A DNA stretch of 64,000 nucleotides from Gigaspora margarita (taxonomy: Eukaryota > Glomeromycota > Glomeromycetes > Diversisporales > Gigasporaceae). The translations under genes were made by a program, and so were the position numbers. Below, piece after piece: positions 1-10,967 of the stretch (position 1 is its first letter; every line of letters starts with the position of its first letter). Location of the stretch: contig WTPW01000362.1 in the NCBI GenBank assembly GCA_009809945.1, positions 117,161-181,160 on the forward strand, given 5' to 3'. The notes beneath the pieces are model-generated. The model ran no database searches. It saw only the letters and a program-made list of their open reading frames with translations, and was not told the origin of the DNA.

Positions 1-460
1 AGTATAAGATAAAACAGCAGCAGCAATTATAGAAGAGAGTCCTTTTAGGACGAACAGCAGCAGGGTAGTGTAAGTAATTTCAATAGTATCCAAATGTTTT
101 AAAAGCTTTCCTCCAGAAGGCACCAAATGTTACAGTAGGGAGGCCTTCTTGTACTCTTTACTATAACAACGACATGGCTACAGGGATCCTTTAGCGGTTT
201 ATAGCGGTGTCCAAGAGGCAGGTATAATTCCTTAGTCTGTAAGAAATTATACTCTTCTCTGTAGGCGGTTCGTGATAGTATTTAGAGTTAACAATAGTTT
301 CTTTATTTAATAATAATAAGCAGGAGGGCTATTCCTAGGCTTCTATTCCTAAGAAATCCCTTTTACAAGATATTTAATAAATATAAAGAGAAGTGGGTGT
401 CTGAGTCTAATTTGACTAAGGGAAATTCTATGTCTTTAAATACATTTTAGAATAAGCGTT
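1..460. other. No gene recognised
   Basis: Intermediate base composition with short CAG-rich stretches (near 17-25 and 53-62). I see no open frame of useful length and no repeat that I can place. It may be a decayed element end cut by the window edge. Confidence 0.3.
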
Positions 461-504
461 ATAAGCGTTGATTTGCAATAATAAACGTTACAATTATTAT
501 GAGC

Positions 505-643
505 GACATAAGCATTATAAGCGATATAATCGTTATAAGCGGTATAAGCGGTATAAGCATTATAAGCGGTATAAGCGTTATAAGCGGTATAAGCGTTATA
601 AGCGATATAAGCGTTATAAATGGTATAAACGTTATAAGCGATA
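505..643. repeat. 9-bp tandem repeat (ATAAGCGNT)n
   Basis: About 15 consecutive 9-mers of the form ATAAGCGGT, ATAAGCGTT or ATAAGCGAT, with looser copies back to about 461. Because the period is three codons, both strands stay open: the plus strand reads (Tyr-Lys-Arg)n and the minus strand (Ala-Tyr-Asn/Thr)n. There is no flanking coding context, so I treat the open frames as a by-product of the repeat, not as genes. Confidence 0.85.
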
Positions 644-1489
644 TGCACTATTCTAAATGTCTAACTCCTCAATAATAATAGCAATGTGAAATACTAAGGA
701 TAATAATAATAAAATAAAATAATAATAAATAATAAATATTCTAATAACATTAACTACTCGTTCTATAACAATAGTAATAGACAATTACGAATATGACGAA
801 TTATTACGAAATTAACATGCAAATGCTGATTTAAATAGTGTTGTCACCCAAATTTTCTCACGGTCTAACTATGGTTTTTGGATATATCAAATCATAAACA
901 GTTGAATTTTTTTTTATTATTACGATGATTTTTGCTCAGCTTAGCACAGTTCAATATAGCTCAGCTCAACAGCTGTAATACTTAAGGTTGCTTTTTTTAT
1001 GCATTTTTTTCACTTAAATACGCTAGTAAGATTAGCTAATTGCCACAAAAATTTGAGTTTACGAACTTGAGTGCGCCGTTTTACCGTATTAAAGATCAAA
1101 AAATTTAAAAATTATATAGTGAATATTCTACACCATCAATCATAACGTTAGCTCTGCATCATATATAATTAATAATCAATTGCATCATATTTGCATCATA
1201 AATCATGATCTACTTGCGGGTTATATGCAAAAATCTTAACTCCTTCCAAAAACGAATAAATGAAAATCATTACTCCTACCAAAAAAAGGATTTTTTGAAA
1301 ATCAGCATAGTGGATATCAAAAAAGTTGAACGATACCATCCCTCTACATTTTATGTTGTACATTCCATGTGATCGTACTGGTATAATTATATATATTATA
1401 TTATATATGTGTAATATAAGACATTGGCTTACTCCCACCTCCTATGATATTATATAATATCTGTTATGACCCTAAGAATACTCTAAATT
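644..1489. other. AT-rich intergenic stretch, no gene
   Basis: Low-complexity AT-rich DNA with no tandem structure beyond short runs such as GCTCAGCTTAGC-like repeats near 935-985. The minus-strand open frame at 1196-1438 has no recognisable domain. Confidence 0.3.
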
Positions 1490-1722
1490 AAATATGTTGT
1501 ATTCAAACAAATAATTATGTCACGTTTAAATATAGTCAAGTAAATAAATATGTTATGTTCAAATATAGTCAAGTAAATAAATATGTCACATTCAAATATA
1601 GTTAAGATATATTATATTCAAACAAATAACTATGTCAAGTCAAGTAAATAAATATGTCATATTCAAATATAGTTGAGTAAATAAATATATCATGTTCAAA
1701 CATAGTTGAGTAAATAAATATA
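1490..1722. repeat. ~33-bp minisatellite
   Basis: Imperfect tandem copies built on GTAAATAAATATGTYATRTT followed by CAAATATAGTYRA. About six or seven copies are visible, with some partly deleted (for example near 1640). The 3' end stops at the ATAAGTGCAGC sequence. Confidence 0.75.
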
Positions 1723-2242
1723 AGTGCAGCAAGAAAAAACTTGTTATAATGAGTTTTTTTTGATAGTACACATGTATATGCATATATACTTATAAATTTA
1801 TACCAAAAATTTACATCAGAAACCTCTATCTATTTTAAAATTTGATTAAAATTATGCAAATTGAAAATCCAACTTTTTAAAAAAATTTTGTTGATTTTAC
1901 ACAAACCTGGATCTTATATATAAAAAAGTTACTAAGTTGACTACACATCTAATTCACTAACCTATATACTAATAGCTCAGGGTCCTCCCCAACTCCTATA
2001 TTTATATCTGCAAAACCTACTGAACAAGTTCAACAAAATGCAATTAATATTGCTAATAAAATTAAAAAGGAAATATTGTCTATTGATATTACAAAAGTTT
2101 TAACCATTATTACTAATAATGTATCAGTAATGAAAGCTATCTAGAAAATTTTGAAAAAAGTATCCTTTAATTATATTTGGATATTTAGCTCATGGAATAA
2201 ATCTTTTAATTGGTAATATTATGAAGATTTATTGGGCTAAAA

Positions 2243-2434
2243 CAGGACCCCAAACTATTGATAAATAGGTCAAAGAAAACCAAAAAAGGAAATTTTGGTA
2301 AAAAATCACCAAACATTTCAATTTTAATAGTTAATTTTGCACATTTTGGTCAAAAATAAGCATTCTTGAGCCAAATCTTGTATAAAAATAAGCAAAATAG
2401 TCACTGAACTATCTATATATAGCTTGGGGTCCTG
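2243..2434. mobile_element. 192-bp non-autonomous element with 6-bp target duplication
   Basis: The ends are CAGGACCCCAAACT and, as reverse complement, CAGGACCCCAAGCT (13 of 14 match). Flanks CTAAAA (2237-2242) and CTAAAA (2435-2440) are identical. Removing the element and one flank joins the transposase codons as KIYWAKTILEK, so it inserted after that gene copy was made. A 6-bp duplication fits none of the common TIR superfamilies cleanly. A second member may lie at 44527-44824. Confidence 0.85.
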
Positions 2435-2846
2435 CTAAAACTATTCTTGAAAAAGTAAAAAAAATTGTTTTTTTTATCATCATATTATTCCAACTGCTAT
2501 TTTAAAAAATAAGAAACTTTCTGTTAAAACCCATTGGTATTTAGCAGCAAAATGTTTAGATTCTGTATATTAAAACTAATTAGCTTTAAGTCTTAGTTTT
2601 ACTGAAATTTTTAGTAATAATTCTATTAAAATAGATAATAAAATCAAGTATACATTTATGAAAAAATTTTTGGAATGAACTTAAGTCACTTTTAAATTTA
2701 TTAGAACAACTTGCAATAGAAATTTCTCTTTTTGAAAGTGATACACCAAAATTATCAGAATTTTATAAATATATAATAAAATATTTGCATTAGAATATAA
2801 GTAATTTATTATCTAAATATTTTGTAGAACTTGAAATTTTTTAATT

Positions 2847-2921
2847 TGCAATAATTATATAGTAATTGTATACTTACTATTAAACTTAATAGCAACTGTA
2901 TTGTTACTATACAGTTATTGC
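2847..2921. mobile_element. Short hairpin insertion in the hAT relic
   Basis: TGCAATAATTATATAGTAA is matched in inverted orientation by TTACTATACAGTTATTGCA. The piece sits in the stretch that interrupts the transposase between its helical segment and the YYPIMEV block, so it is probably a tiny MITE. No target duplication could be confirmed. Confidence 0.4.
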
Positions 2922-3703
2922 ATATTAAAAATTTAGATTTCTACTGATTATTATAATTTAAAAAATTATTATAATTAGATTTTATTTAAATTTTTATTAA
3001 ATTTTTAGGTATTTAACAATTTTCTAATAAGATTTGCAATAATGTTTTAGATATTTTATCTCAAAGATGGACTAAAATGTACTATCCAATTATGGAAGTT
3101 TTATATTTATTAGATCCTAAGTTTGTTGGTTGTAATCTTGAAGAAGGTGAAATATCAATTACCTCTGATTTTTTAGAGCAATATTTTTTAGATGATGCAG
3201 AAGAAATTTATATACAAATACTTCAATATAAATCACAAACTGAACTTTTTCAAAATAAACTTGCTTGGAAGACTGTAAATAAATTTGATTTAATAACTTG
3301 GTGGAATGAAAACTTTAAAACTTTAGCTTCTAAATTATGCAAATTGGCATAACATATATTTACAAATTCCAACATCTTCAGCATCTTTAGAACATAATTG
3401 GTTTGTATTTAGTTTTATATATAATATTAAAAGAAATCAATTGACACCAGATAAAGTTTTTAAACTTGTTTATATTTTTACAAATCATAAACTAAAATTA
3501 ATAAAATTGAAAAAAAATAGTTATAAAAATGAAAGTTCTGATAATATGTTTGATGATTGAAATAAAACTAATAATGAAGATGAAAATTATAATGATAAAG
3601 AAATAAACAACAATGAAGAAACAAATAACAATGAACAAATTAATGAAATTGAACATGAAAATATAATTAGTGATAAAGATATAGATAGTAATGAATCAAG
3701 TTA

Positions 3704-4198
3704 AAATATAAAACATTTATATATATTTAGCAAAAGTATATAATTATATATTATTAAAAATTTTTCCTTAAATATATGAAGGTTTTTTTTCTTAATATAT
3801 AAATGATTATATATTGATATAAATTATAAAGTTTATCTTTTATAAATGTATATTTATATAATATTATAAATATTATTTAAAATAAATTTTAAATAAAACA
3901 AATATATATTTAAAACAATTAATAATAATAGATATAAAATAATCTAACCTTGAAATAAAATTATTAATACAATAAATTATATTTAATAATCTTTTATATC
4001 ATTAATTCTCTAATATATATAGTAATTAAAATGTTTCTAGCCTGATTATTATATTCTTCTGTTTGTATATGTACATAGTATATTACTAATTTACTATATT
4101 AAACCCTTGCTTATTAAAATAGATTTAAATATTATATTAATTATAATATAGACTAACATTAAAAAAAAATTAAAATATAGATACTAATTTAATTTTAT
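3704..4198. repeat. AT-rich flank, including a dispersed repeat copy
   Basis: From about 4085 to 4200, continuing at 5168-5260 after the foldback element, the sequence matches 5600-5790. Both contain a TTATTAAAATAGA block, an ACTAA(C/T)ATTAAAAAAA block, then ATATAAGTRCTA and GTATGCYAAAAAAA. The rest is plain AT-rich DNA. Confidence 0.55.
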
Positions 4199-4200
4199 TA

Positions 4201-5167
4201 TGGTCCAGTGCAAAAATGTAAATATACAATAACTAAAAATTTAAATTTTCTAGATATAAAAGTTTTTAGTTTTAACAATTTAATTATAATTTTTTTATAT
4301 CAAATAAAGTAAATTTTAGGCTATCTTTTAATATTTTTTTATTTTATTTTTATAAACAATTTATTGTAAAATAAATTTTTTTTAAATTCAATTTTTTTTT
4401 AAAAAAAGAGATTTTTTAAAGAAAATTTTAGATTTTTGTCATTTACGCTACCAATATACAATATTAGAAGCTTGTACTAAGCAAGTGCATTGCTATGGAT
4501 ATGCTAAATATATAGTTAAAATTTGAGCTTAATCGGATCAGTAGTTAATAAAATATGAATTTTTAAAATTTTATAACTAAATTACTATGTTTTCATAAAA
4601 ATTATAAAAAATTATACAAAATTATCTAAATTTATATCTTAATAACTACTGATCCAATTAAGCTCAAATTTTAACCACATATTTAGCATATGCATGGCAA
4701 TGCACTGGCGTAGTACAAACTTCTAAAGCTGCATAATGATAGCATAAATAGTAAAAATTAAATTTTTTTTAAAAAATCTTTTTTTTTAAAAAAATCAAAA
4801 TTTTAAAAAAAATTATTATACAGTATAACCCCGCAATAGTCACATTCGAATTAGTCACAATCTTGCTATAGTCACCTCAATTCTTCTATTTCTATTTAAC
4901 TATATACACTTATATAAATTCTTGCTCGCTCTAGTCACAATCTCGCAATAGGCACATAGAATGTTTGATTTTGGCATGTGACTATTGCGGGGTTGTACTG
5001 TACAATAAATTGTTTATAAAAATATAAAAAAAAATATTAAAGATAGCCTAGAATCTACTTTATTTAGTATAAAAAAATTGTAATTAAATTGTTAAAACTA
5101 AAAAATTTTTATATATAGAAAAATTAAATTTTAAATTATCATGTATCTACATTTTCACTTAGGACCA
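4201..5167. mobile_element. Foldback element with ~380-bp arms, TA target
   Basis: The ends TGGTCCAGTGCAAAAATGTA and, inverted, TGGTCCTAAGTGAAAATGTA are flanked by TA. The arms run inward through matching blocks such as AGGCTATCTTTAATATT and the AAGTGCATTGC/GCAATGCACT pair around a centre near 4590. The related repeat at 5600-5790 supplies an empty site: its sequence is continuous where this copy is split. A pogo-type MITE sits inside the right part (4821-5000). Confidence 0.8.
4821..5000. mobile_element. Pogo-type MITE, TA target
   Basis: Inverted ends CAGTATAACCCCGCAATAGT and CAGTACAACCCCGCAATAGT are flanked by TA on both sides. Internal TAGTCACAATCTYGC blocks are repeated. The CAGT start and TA target match pogo/Tigger-type elements, and no transposase is present. 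It is nested in the foldback element, so it arrived later. Confidence 0.85.
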
Positions 5168-5870
5168 TATAATCTTAATTTTTTATATAAGTACTACACA
5201 TATTGTATGCCAAAAAAAATTGGGTATCATTTTAATGATTACATATTACTAGCTGCATACTTTAAAATAATGCAGATCTGATCACTAAATCATGAGAATT
5301 TTGGCTATAAAAATTGTATGTACAAATTCTTTTTCTTGGGATAAATGCATTATATAATTTTTTATTTGTTAATTTTTTTTTTTTTGCTCCTCTCTTTTAT
5401 AAAAGGAATATAATGTTACTATTGAATTAAATTTATCTGACCTAATTAGCAACTTAACTAAAATCTCTAGACTAAATTTAACTTGAAGTCAATTTGTTTA
5501 TAATAGATTTGCTACAGTTTTTCATTTTATATGTTCATTTCATTTGCCCCTCTTCTGGGAGTCCTGGAAAGTGATGTTAATCAGATAATTAACTTTGAAT
5601 AACCTAAATATTTATTTATTAAAATAGAATTAAATCTTATATTAGTTGTAATATAAACTAATATTAAAAAAAAAATAAAATATAACTACTAAAGAAATTT
5701 TACTATATAAGTGCTATATGTACTGTACATGCTGTATGCTAAAAAAATTTGGACATTTTATAAATAGCACATCACTAGTTATATAAGATTATTGGGTACA
5801 TATACACTACCAAATTTAGATTTGCACATCACTCCTAATTAGAATAAAAATTCACTGATTATCTATAGCT
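5168..5870. repeat. Dispersed repeat pair (second copy at 5600-5790)
   Basis: Two related copies of an AT-rich repeat lie in direct orientation about 450 bp apart once the foldback element is removed. No coding potential is visible. The sequence between them (about 5260-5600) has no recognised content. Confidence 0.5.
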
Positions 5871-6396
5871 GTTATTAACAATAAATATAATTAAAATTAG
5901 ACTATTGAAATAAAATAATAATTGCATTTAGAAAATAATAAATACAATTTGATATTCTTTGGAAATTTAATCTGTTAAATTATTTCTTAATTTCTACTAC
6001 TTTTTACGCATATGGATGGATATGGTTGTATGCTAAATTATTTTGAAAAGAATTTTTGATAAACATTTTAGCATTGTTATATTTTATATAAACCCTTCAA
6101 AATAACTATATTATAGCGTTTCAGAATTAAAATTTGTAAACCTTATTTGATAAAATAAGAAATCGTATTTATTATCAAATAAATAATTATTTATTTTTTA
6201 AATAAAATTTGAATACACTTATTTATATGATCTTTATTACAAATTATTTAGTTAGTTGATACTACTCTACATAATATTATTTTATGCTTAACTTGCCTGA
6301 AATTTCATATTAACAATATCAAAATTAAACAAATAAATAACTTTTAAAAACACTTATGAATTAATAATCAATTAGGCCATACAAAGTTAATTGCTT

Positions 6397-6677
6397 TGTG
6401 AATAGCACATAGTGTATAACTAGCACATTAATGTGCTAGATAACACATTAACGTATTGCCTATTAAATCTAAATGTATATAAACAAATGAATTTGACTTC
6501 AATAAAGAGAGATACATATAGACAAGTTCCAATTGACTTTATTTAAGAAAAATAAAGAAAGTAAGCTAGCATAGTGCTTAAGAGGCCTTTATTTGAGTAA
6601 ATCAAAAATTTATCTTCTAGTAACTATTAGAGTTAAATCAGTTAAGCACATTCACTTCTCCTTCTTAAATAGTTACA
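6397..6677 (+). repeat. LTR-like repeat, copy 1
   Basis: Bounded by TGTGAATAGCAC and TAGTTACA, so it has a TGT...ACA form. It contains palindromes such as TAGCACATTAATGTGCTA, a TATATAAAC box (about 6476) and AATAAAG about 20 bp further on, followed by a conserved CTTCTAGTAACTATTAGAGT block. An inverted, diverged copy lies at 35884-36252. A solo LTR is plausible, but no 4-6-bp target duplication is visible. Confidence 0.45.
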
Positions 6678-7439
6678 ATATGTATGTGCATGATAGTTTT
6701 ATTAAGGGTTTGCCACTTATCTGTCTTATAATGTTTTAGTTACCCATACGAACAGTAATGGAAAACAGTTCATTCATTTGTAATTATCACATTCTTTGCC
6801 TTATTATTTAATAATACAAGGAAGCAATAAACAAACTGTTTACTAATACTGTATAGGAGTTTTATCAAATCTGTACTATTTAATACTAATTAAGCAGTTT
6901 AAGGAATAATTAAATTATGGGATTATGATATTTAGTCACATACTTTAATAGTTAAGGGACCAATTGCTAATTATAATTTACAATTATATTGTTTAATCTA
7001 TTTAAGAGAAATGGATTTTCTAAATTTTATATATTAGTTAAATGCAAAATTTGGCATCTGTATATTTTTAAAAAACACTAATGCATTAAAGTTAATTGCA
7101 TGATTTATCATTCCTGTGAATCAAGATAAATGTTAATAGAAATAATATATACAACTATACATGTGTGCCTAAATTGCATGTAGTTAGCTAAAATTATTCT
7201 TTTCTAGTTCCTAAAATTATTTTTAATTCTTTTCATCAAAAATACATCAAACTAGTAAGGGTTTTAAAATAAAAAAAGAGCATATTTCAGAAATAAATAA
7301 GAGTTTAAAAAATCTTTGTATACCAAAATTTTGAAGTCAAAAAATGAAATAGAGTAATTAGAGACTCCTATTTGATGAAATAAAGAAAAAAATTTTTATT
7401 ATCCAAATCAACAACCATTAATAATAACTAAATGCAGAG

Positions 7440-7970
7440 TAAACAAATAAAACTTTTACTAAAATTGCTTATTAAACCTTTGCTCAAAAATTATTTACTG
7501 AATCTTTGCTCAAATTACTTATTAAACCTTTATTCAAATTATTTTTCATATAACTTACTGAACTTTAGTCAAATTACACTGAATCTTCACTCAAATTACT
7601 CACTGAACCTTAGCTCAAATTACTTATTAAACTTTCATTTTTTATATAATTTGCTAAACCTTTTACTTACTGAATTTTTACTTGAATTATTTACTAAACC
7701 TTTACTTAAGTTATTTGTCTATATAACTTACTAAACCTTTGCTCAAATTACTTACTAAACCTTTGCTCAAATTACTGATTAAACCTTTGTTCAAACTATT
7801 CTTTTATATAGCTTATTAAACCTTTATGAAATTATTATTATTATTTTTTTTTATATTATCTAATAAACTTTTACTTAAATTATTTTTTATATAACTTAAT
7901 AAACTTTTGCTTAAAATATTTTTATATAACTTATTAAACTTTCACTTAGATTTTTTTTTATTTAGCTTAA
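7440..7970. repeat. ~21-24-bp minisatellite
   Basis: Degenerate tandem copies of CTCAAATTACTTACTAAACC plus TTT(A/G), with one sub-block (TTTTTATATAACTTA) recurring every few copies. It keeps a 100-codon Leu/Asn/Ser/Tyr-rich frame open at 7432-7734, which I read as repeat-derived. Confidence 0.8.
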
Positions 7971-8431
7971 CAAATATTATTTAAGTTATCTTATCTATTA
8001 ATATGGTGTTGCTGATGTGAAATTTTAGGCATTTAAGCATAAAACAATATAGAAGCAGTATTAATAACAATAATCTATAAGGAAGTTCATATAAATAAGT
8101 ATATTTGAATTTTGTACTTTCTTCTTATTTTATCAAAATAAGGTTTATGAATTTTAATTCTAAAACCTCTTAGTATAGTAATTTTGAAGGGTTTATATAA
8201 AAAATGTAACAATACCAAAATATTTATCAAAAATAATTTTCAAAATAATTTTTCATACATCCATATGCACACTTTATTTGGAAAGCAGTAAAATTTAAAA
8301 ATAATTTAGCAGATTAAAGTTCAAAAGAATATGAAATTGTATTTGTTATTTTCTAAATACAATTATTATTTTATTTCCAATAGTTAATTTTAATTATATT
8401 TATTGCTTAATTGATGATCCAGATAGGATTA

Positions 8432-8895
8432 GCAGTGTTACTATATTGGGACAATAGTAAATTTTGAGAATAAGTACAATATAAATTTTTAATATATGCT
8501 GGAATCTGAGCATTGTCCAAGGATAAGTATTTTTTTATTAAATTAATAGCCAAAGTCAAATAATTGGAAGTTGTGAAGCTTACTGAAACGATCTAATAGT
8601 GGTTATATCATTTAAATAGACCTAGTAGGGATCAAGATATCACTAAAAAATGATTTAATGACTATATAAAATTTTTATAGAAATTTTGTATAGTTAGCCA
8701 ATAGTTTTTTAGTATTTACTAGACCAATTTGAATGATATAACCACTATTTATGTGTCTTAGTGAGCTCTACAACTTTCAATTAATTGACTTGGCTGCTAA
8801 CTTAATAAAAAAAATTTATTCTTGGATGATGCTCAAATTCTTGCATATAATAAATTTCATAGGAATTTTCCCAAATTCTAATATAGAAATTCTGC
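8432..8895. mobile_element. Foldback element with ~210-bp arms
   Basis: The left arm (about 8432-8670) and right arm (about 8685-8895) pair around the AAATTTTTATAGAAATTTTG centre. The arms contain GTTGTGAAGCTTACTGA and, inverted, GTTGTAGAGCTCACTAA, plus ATAGTGGTTATATCATT on both sides. The same block recurs in the foldbacks at 40673-41350 and 57434-58363. Confidence 0.75.
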
Positions 8896-9417
8896 AGATC
8901 ATATCTGAATTAGTAATTAAATAACTTAGTTAAAATTATTTTGGGAATTTTGTAAATAATTAGTAAACATATCTACCACCTAATTCAGAGTTCATCTATT
9001 TAAACATTTTTGATTGGCCATCTTCATAAAACATGACTAGAGTATAAAAAAAACTTTGATCAGTTCATGCCCAATTTATTAGATTTGTAATAATTATGAC
9101 ATTTGATCTTTGAATGATTAATGTAATACCCTATTCCTTTTTTTATTTAATAAAGAAATTGGTTTTTAATACTATATGCTGATTTTTTTTATTTGTAATT
9201 TGATTGGCTATGTGTAAATTGTGTCATTATTATATAATTTATGCCACCAAAACAAAGTTTGTCTATTTAAACATTTTTAATTAGTTATTTTCAGAAAATG
9301 TGCCTGTGTGTAAAAAAACTTATTTTTATATACAGTTTATCATATTAATATAGCTAAGCTTACCAATTTTATCTATATAATGTAATTTTGGGTTGTATAC
9401 TTTAATGTTTTTAATTA
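8896..9417. repeat. Degenerate repeat unit, related to 10660-10850
   Basis: The block from TAAACATTTTTAATTAG through AAAAAAACTTATTTTTATAT and AAGCTTACCAATT to ACTTTAATGTTTTTAATTAG (about 9265-9417) recurs at about 10663-10835. The Harbinger-type MITE at 9418-10003 separates this unit from its continuation. This marks the start of the tandem-repeat domain that runs to about 13.7 kb. Confidence 0.55.
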
Positions 9418-10003
9418 GGGAAGTGCAGTAAATCATGTAATTATCTAGGGGTTTCCTATCTATCACGTCCTATATATATATGTATAAATAGCCAATAATA
9501 TTGAAGCAAAGTTGATTATTAGTTAATTACAGATAGTTGCTACATAGTAAAGTCTAAATTCTACTATGTCAATCGATAATTATTGTTTAAGTAAACTTGT
9601 TTGGAAGACTAAAATACACATACTCTGAAATTTTATTAAAAGTGAAGAAATTTTTATTATTTAACTTTTAAATTTTACTTTCATCAAATATATTTTTTTA
9701 AAAAATTTTAATTTTTCCTTTGAACGTAAAAATCAAAAGTCAATTAATAAAAATTCTCTAATACTTGTGAAATTTTATAGTAAGTGTATTTTGACCTTCT
9801 GAATAAGTTTACTTAAGTGACTTTAATCGATTTGCTTAGTAAAATTTAGATTTTACTATGTAGTGACTTTTGTCGATTGTGACGTAACTTATTTTTAGAT
9901 CAAAGCTGTTTTTGAGTTTTATGAAATTTGATTGGCCAATAGTCCTATCACAGGAGGGTCACGACCTATGTAAACCCTAATCATGTAATTTATTGCACTT
10001 TCC
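9418..10003. mobile_element. PIF/Harbinger-like MITE, TTA target
   Basis: Ends GGGAAGTGCAGTAAAT and, inverted, GGAAAGTGCAATAAAT are flanked by TTA (9415-9417 and 10004-10006). A second inverted pair inside (GCTACATAGTAAARTCTAAA, about 9537-9660 and 9745-9870) makes it a foldback. TTA duplication with a G-rich end fits PIF/Harbinger. Its core carries the AAGTTTACTTA ... TTAGTAAAATTT module seen in unrelated elements. Confidence 0.75.
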
Positions 10004-10083
10004 TTAGCTGTATCCAAAAATGTGATCAAATTGTGGATATGATTACATTTTATATTTTTGTAATTGATTTATGAATTATAATA

Positions 10084-10267
10084 CAATCATCCCTTATTAA
10101 TATCAACCCTGTTAATATCAACCTAAGCCACAAAATGAATTTTTATAAATTTTATATATTTAAAATTCCCTCATATATATCAACTTTAGTATAATTCCCT
10201 CATTAATATCACTATCAACATAAATTTAAACAAATTCAAATGGGTTGATATAAATGAGAGTAGACTG
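10084..10267. mobile_element. Pogo-type MITE (diverged ends)
   Basis: The left end CAATCATCCCTTATTAATAT and, inverted, right end CAGTCTACTCTCATTTATAT both continue into ATCAACC. Internal ATATCAAC motifs recur. A TA flank is present on the left (10082-10083) and degraded on the right. The layout matches the CAGTC-type ends at 46477, 55064, 55642 and 59145. Confidence 0.65.
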
Positions 10268-10967
10268 TTACTTGATTCTTATATTTATGTATGTACTTTA
10301 TTTTTGCAATTTCCTATTGATTGGATTACACCAATGCATATGCATTGATATATATATTGTTTATACATGCATTTGGGTTCTCATACTGTTTGATTCTCCA
10401 TATGCATAGAAACTTCAAGGCTGCAGATGTGGAGTAATATGGCTGTTTCACTTTTGACAACATGATCTATTTTCACTTCGCATTGACATTTTTGATTGGC
10501 TGTATCAAAAACATAATGATGTTTTAGAAATAATTATGGCTAGACTATGATGATTCTTAATTTAAAATTGTAACTATTGTATTGTGATATTTGATTGCAT
10601 GATTGATTTTTTTGTAATTTTGATCTATGAATTATAATAATTTTAACCATTTAATTCAGTTTAAACATTTTGATTAGGAAACATGACAAGTATGTAAAAA
10701 ACTTATTTTTATATACAAATCATCATATTGATGTATTAATAGTAACAACAGAGTTAAGCTTACCAATTATATATATATATATCTATAATTTAATTATAGG
10801 TTTGCACTATATACTTTAATATTTTTGATTGACTGCATTCAAAAATGGGATCAAAATGTGGGAAAAAATTTTGGTCAGTAATTATTGCAATATTTAATTA
10901 TTTGAATAATTACTTTATTATATTTTTTAATTAATATATGAATTATGATAATCATTTAATAAATCAC

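Larger units (their letters stand above)
1986..3703 (+). pseudogene. Decayed hAT transposase (RNase H-like fold and C-terminal dimerisation region)
   Basis: Broken plus-strand transposase. Readable blocks occur in the right order for hAT proteins: ITNNVSVMKAI (about 2111-2143, the RNase H-like region), YPLIIFGYLAHGINLLIG (from 2161), an Ala-Ile-Leu block (about 2497), a helical segment FWNELKSLLNLLEQ (about 2676), YYPIMEVLYLLDPKF (from 3080) and the dimerisation motif SSASLEHNWFVFS (about 3375). The tail (about 3530-3703) is Asn/Glu/Asp-rich and ends at a stop. Decay includes in-frame stops (for example after VMKAI at 2142), frameshifts, a 192-bp transposon at 2243-2434 and an AT-rich insertion at about 2845-3005. 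The N-terminal BED-finger part is not visible. The longest open piece is 3077-3352 (91 codons). Family assignment is confident; activity is excluded. Confidence 0.85.
5881..8406. mobile_element. Element with ~300-bp terminal inverted repeats
   Basis: The left arm (about 5881-6180) and right arm (about 8110-8406) are diverged inverted copies. Matching landmarks are CAATAAATATAATTAAAATT at the outer end, the CATATGGATGGATATG region, and the inner block with ACCTTATTTGATAAAATAAG and its reverse complement CTTATTTTATCAAAATAAGG. Long TIRs suggest a Mutator-like or foldback element, but I could not read a convincing target duplication. The interior holds an LTR-like repeat (6397-6677) and a minisatellite (7440-7970). 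Confidence 0.6.

Noticed and set aside
505-643. Possible CRISPR array
   Set aside because: The unit is 9 bp with no spacers, and the genome is clearly eukaryotic. The other tandem arrays also lack unique spacers.
436-656. Two opposing frames of Tyr-rich repeats
   Set aside because: By-product of the 9-bp tandem repeat; no supporting context.
7432-7734. 100-codon Leu/Asn-rich frame
   Set aside because: Translation of a minisatellite.
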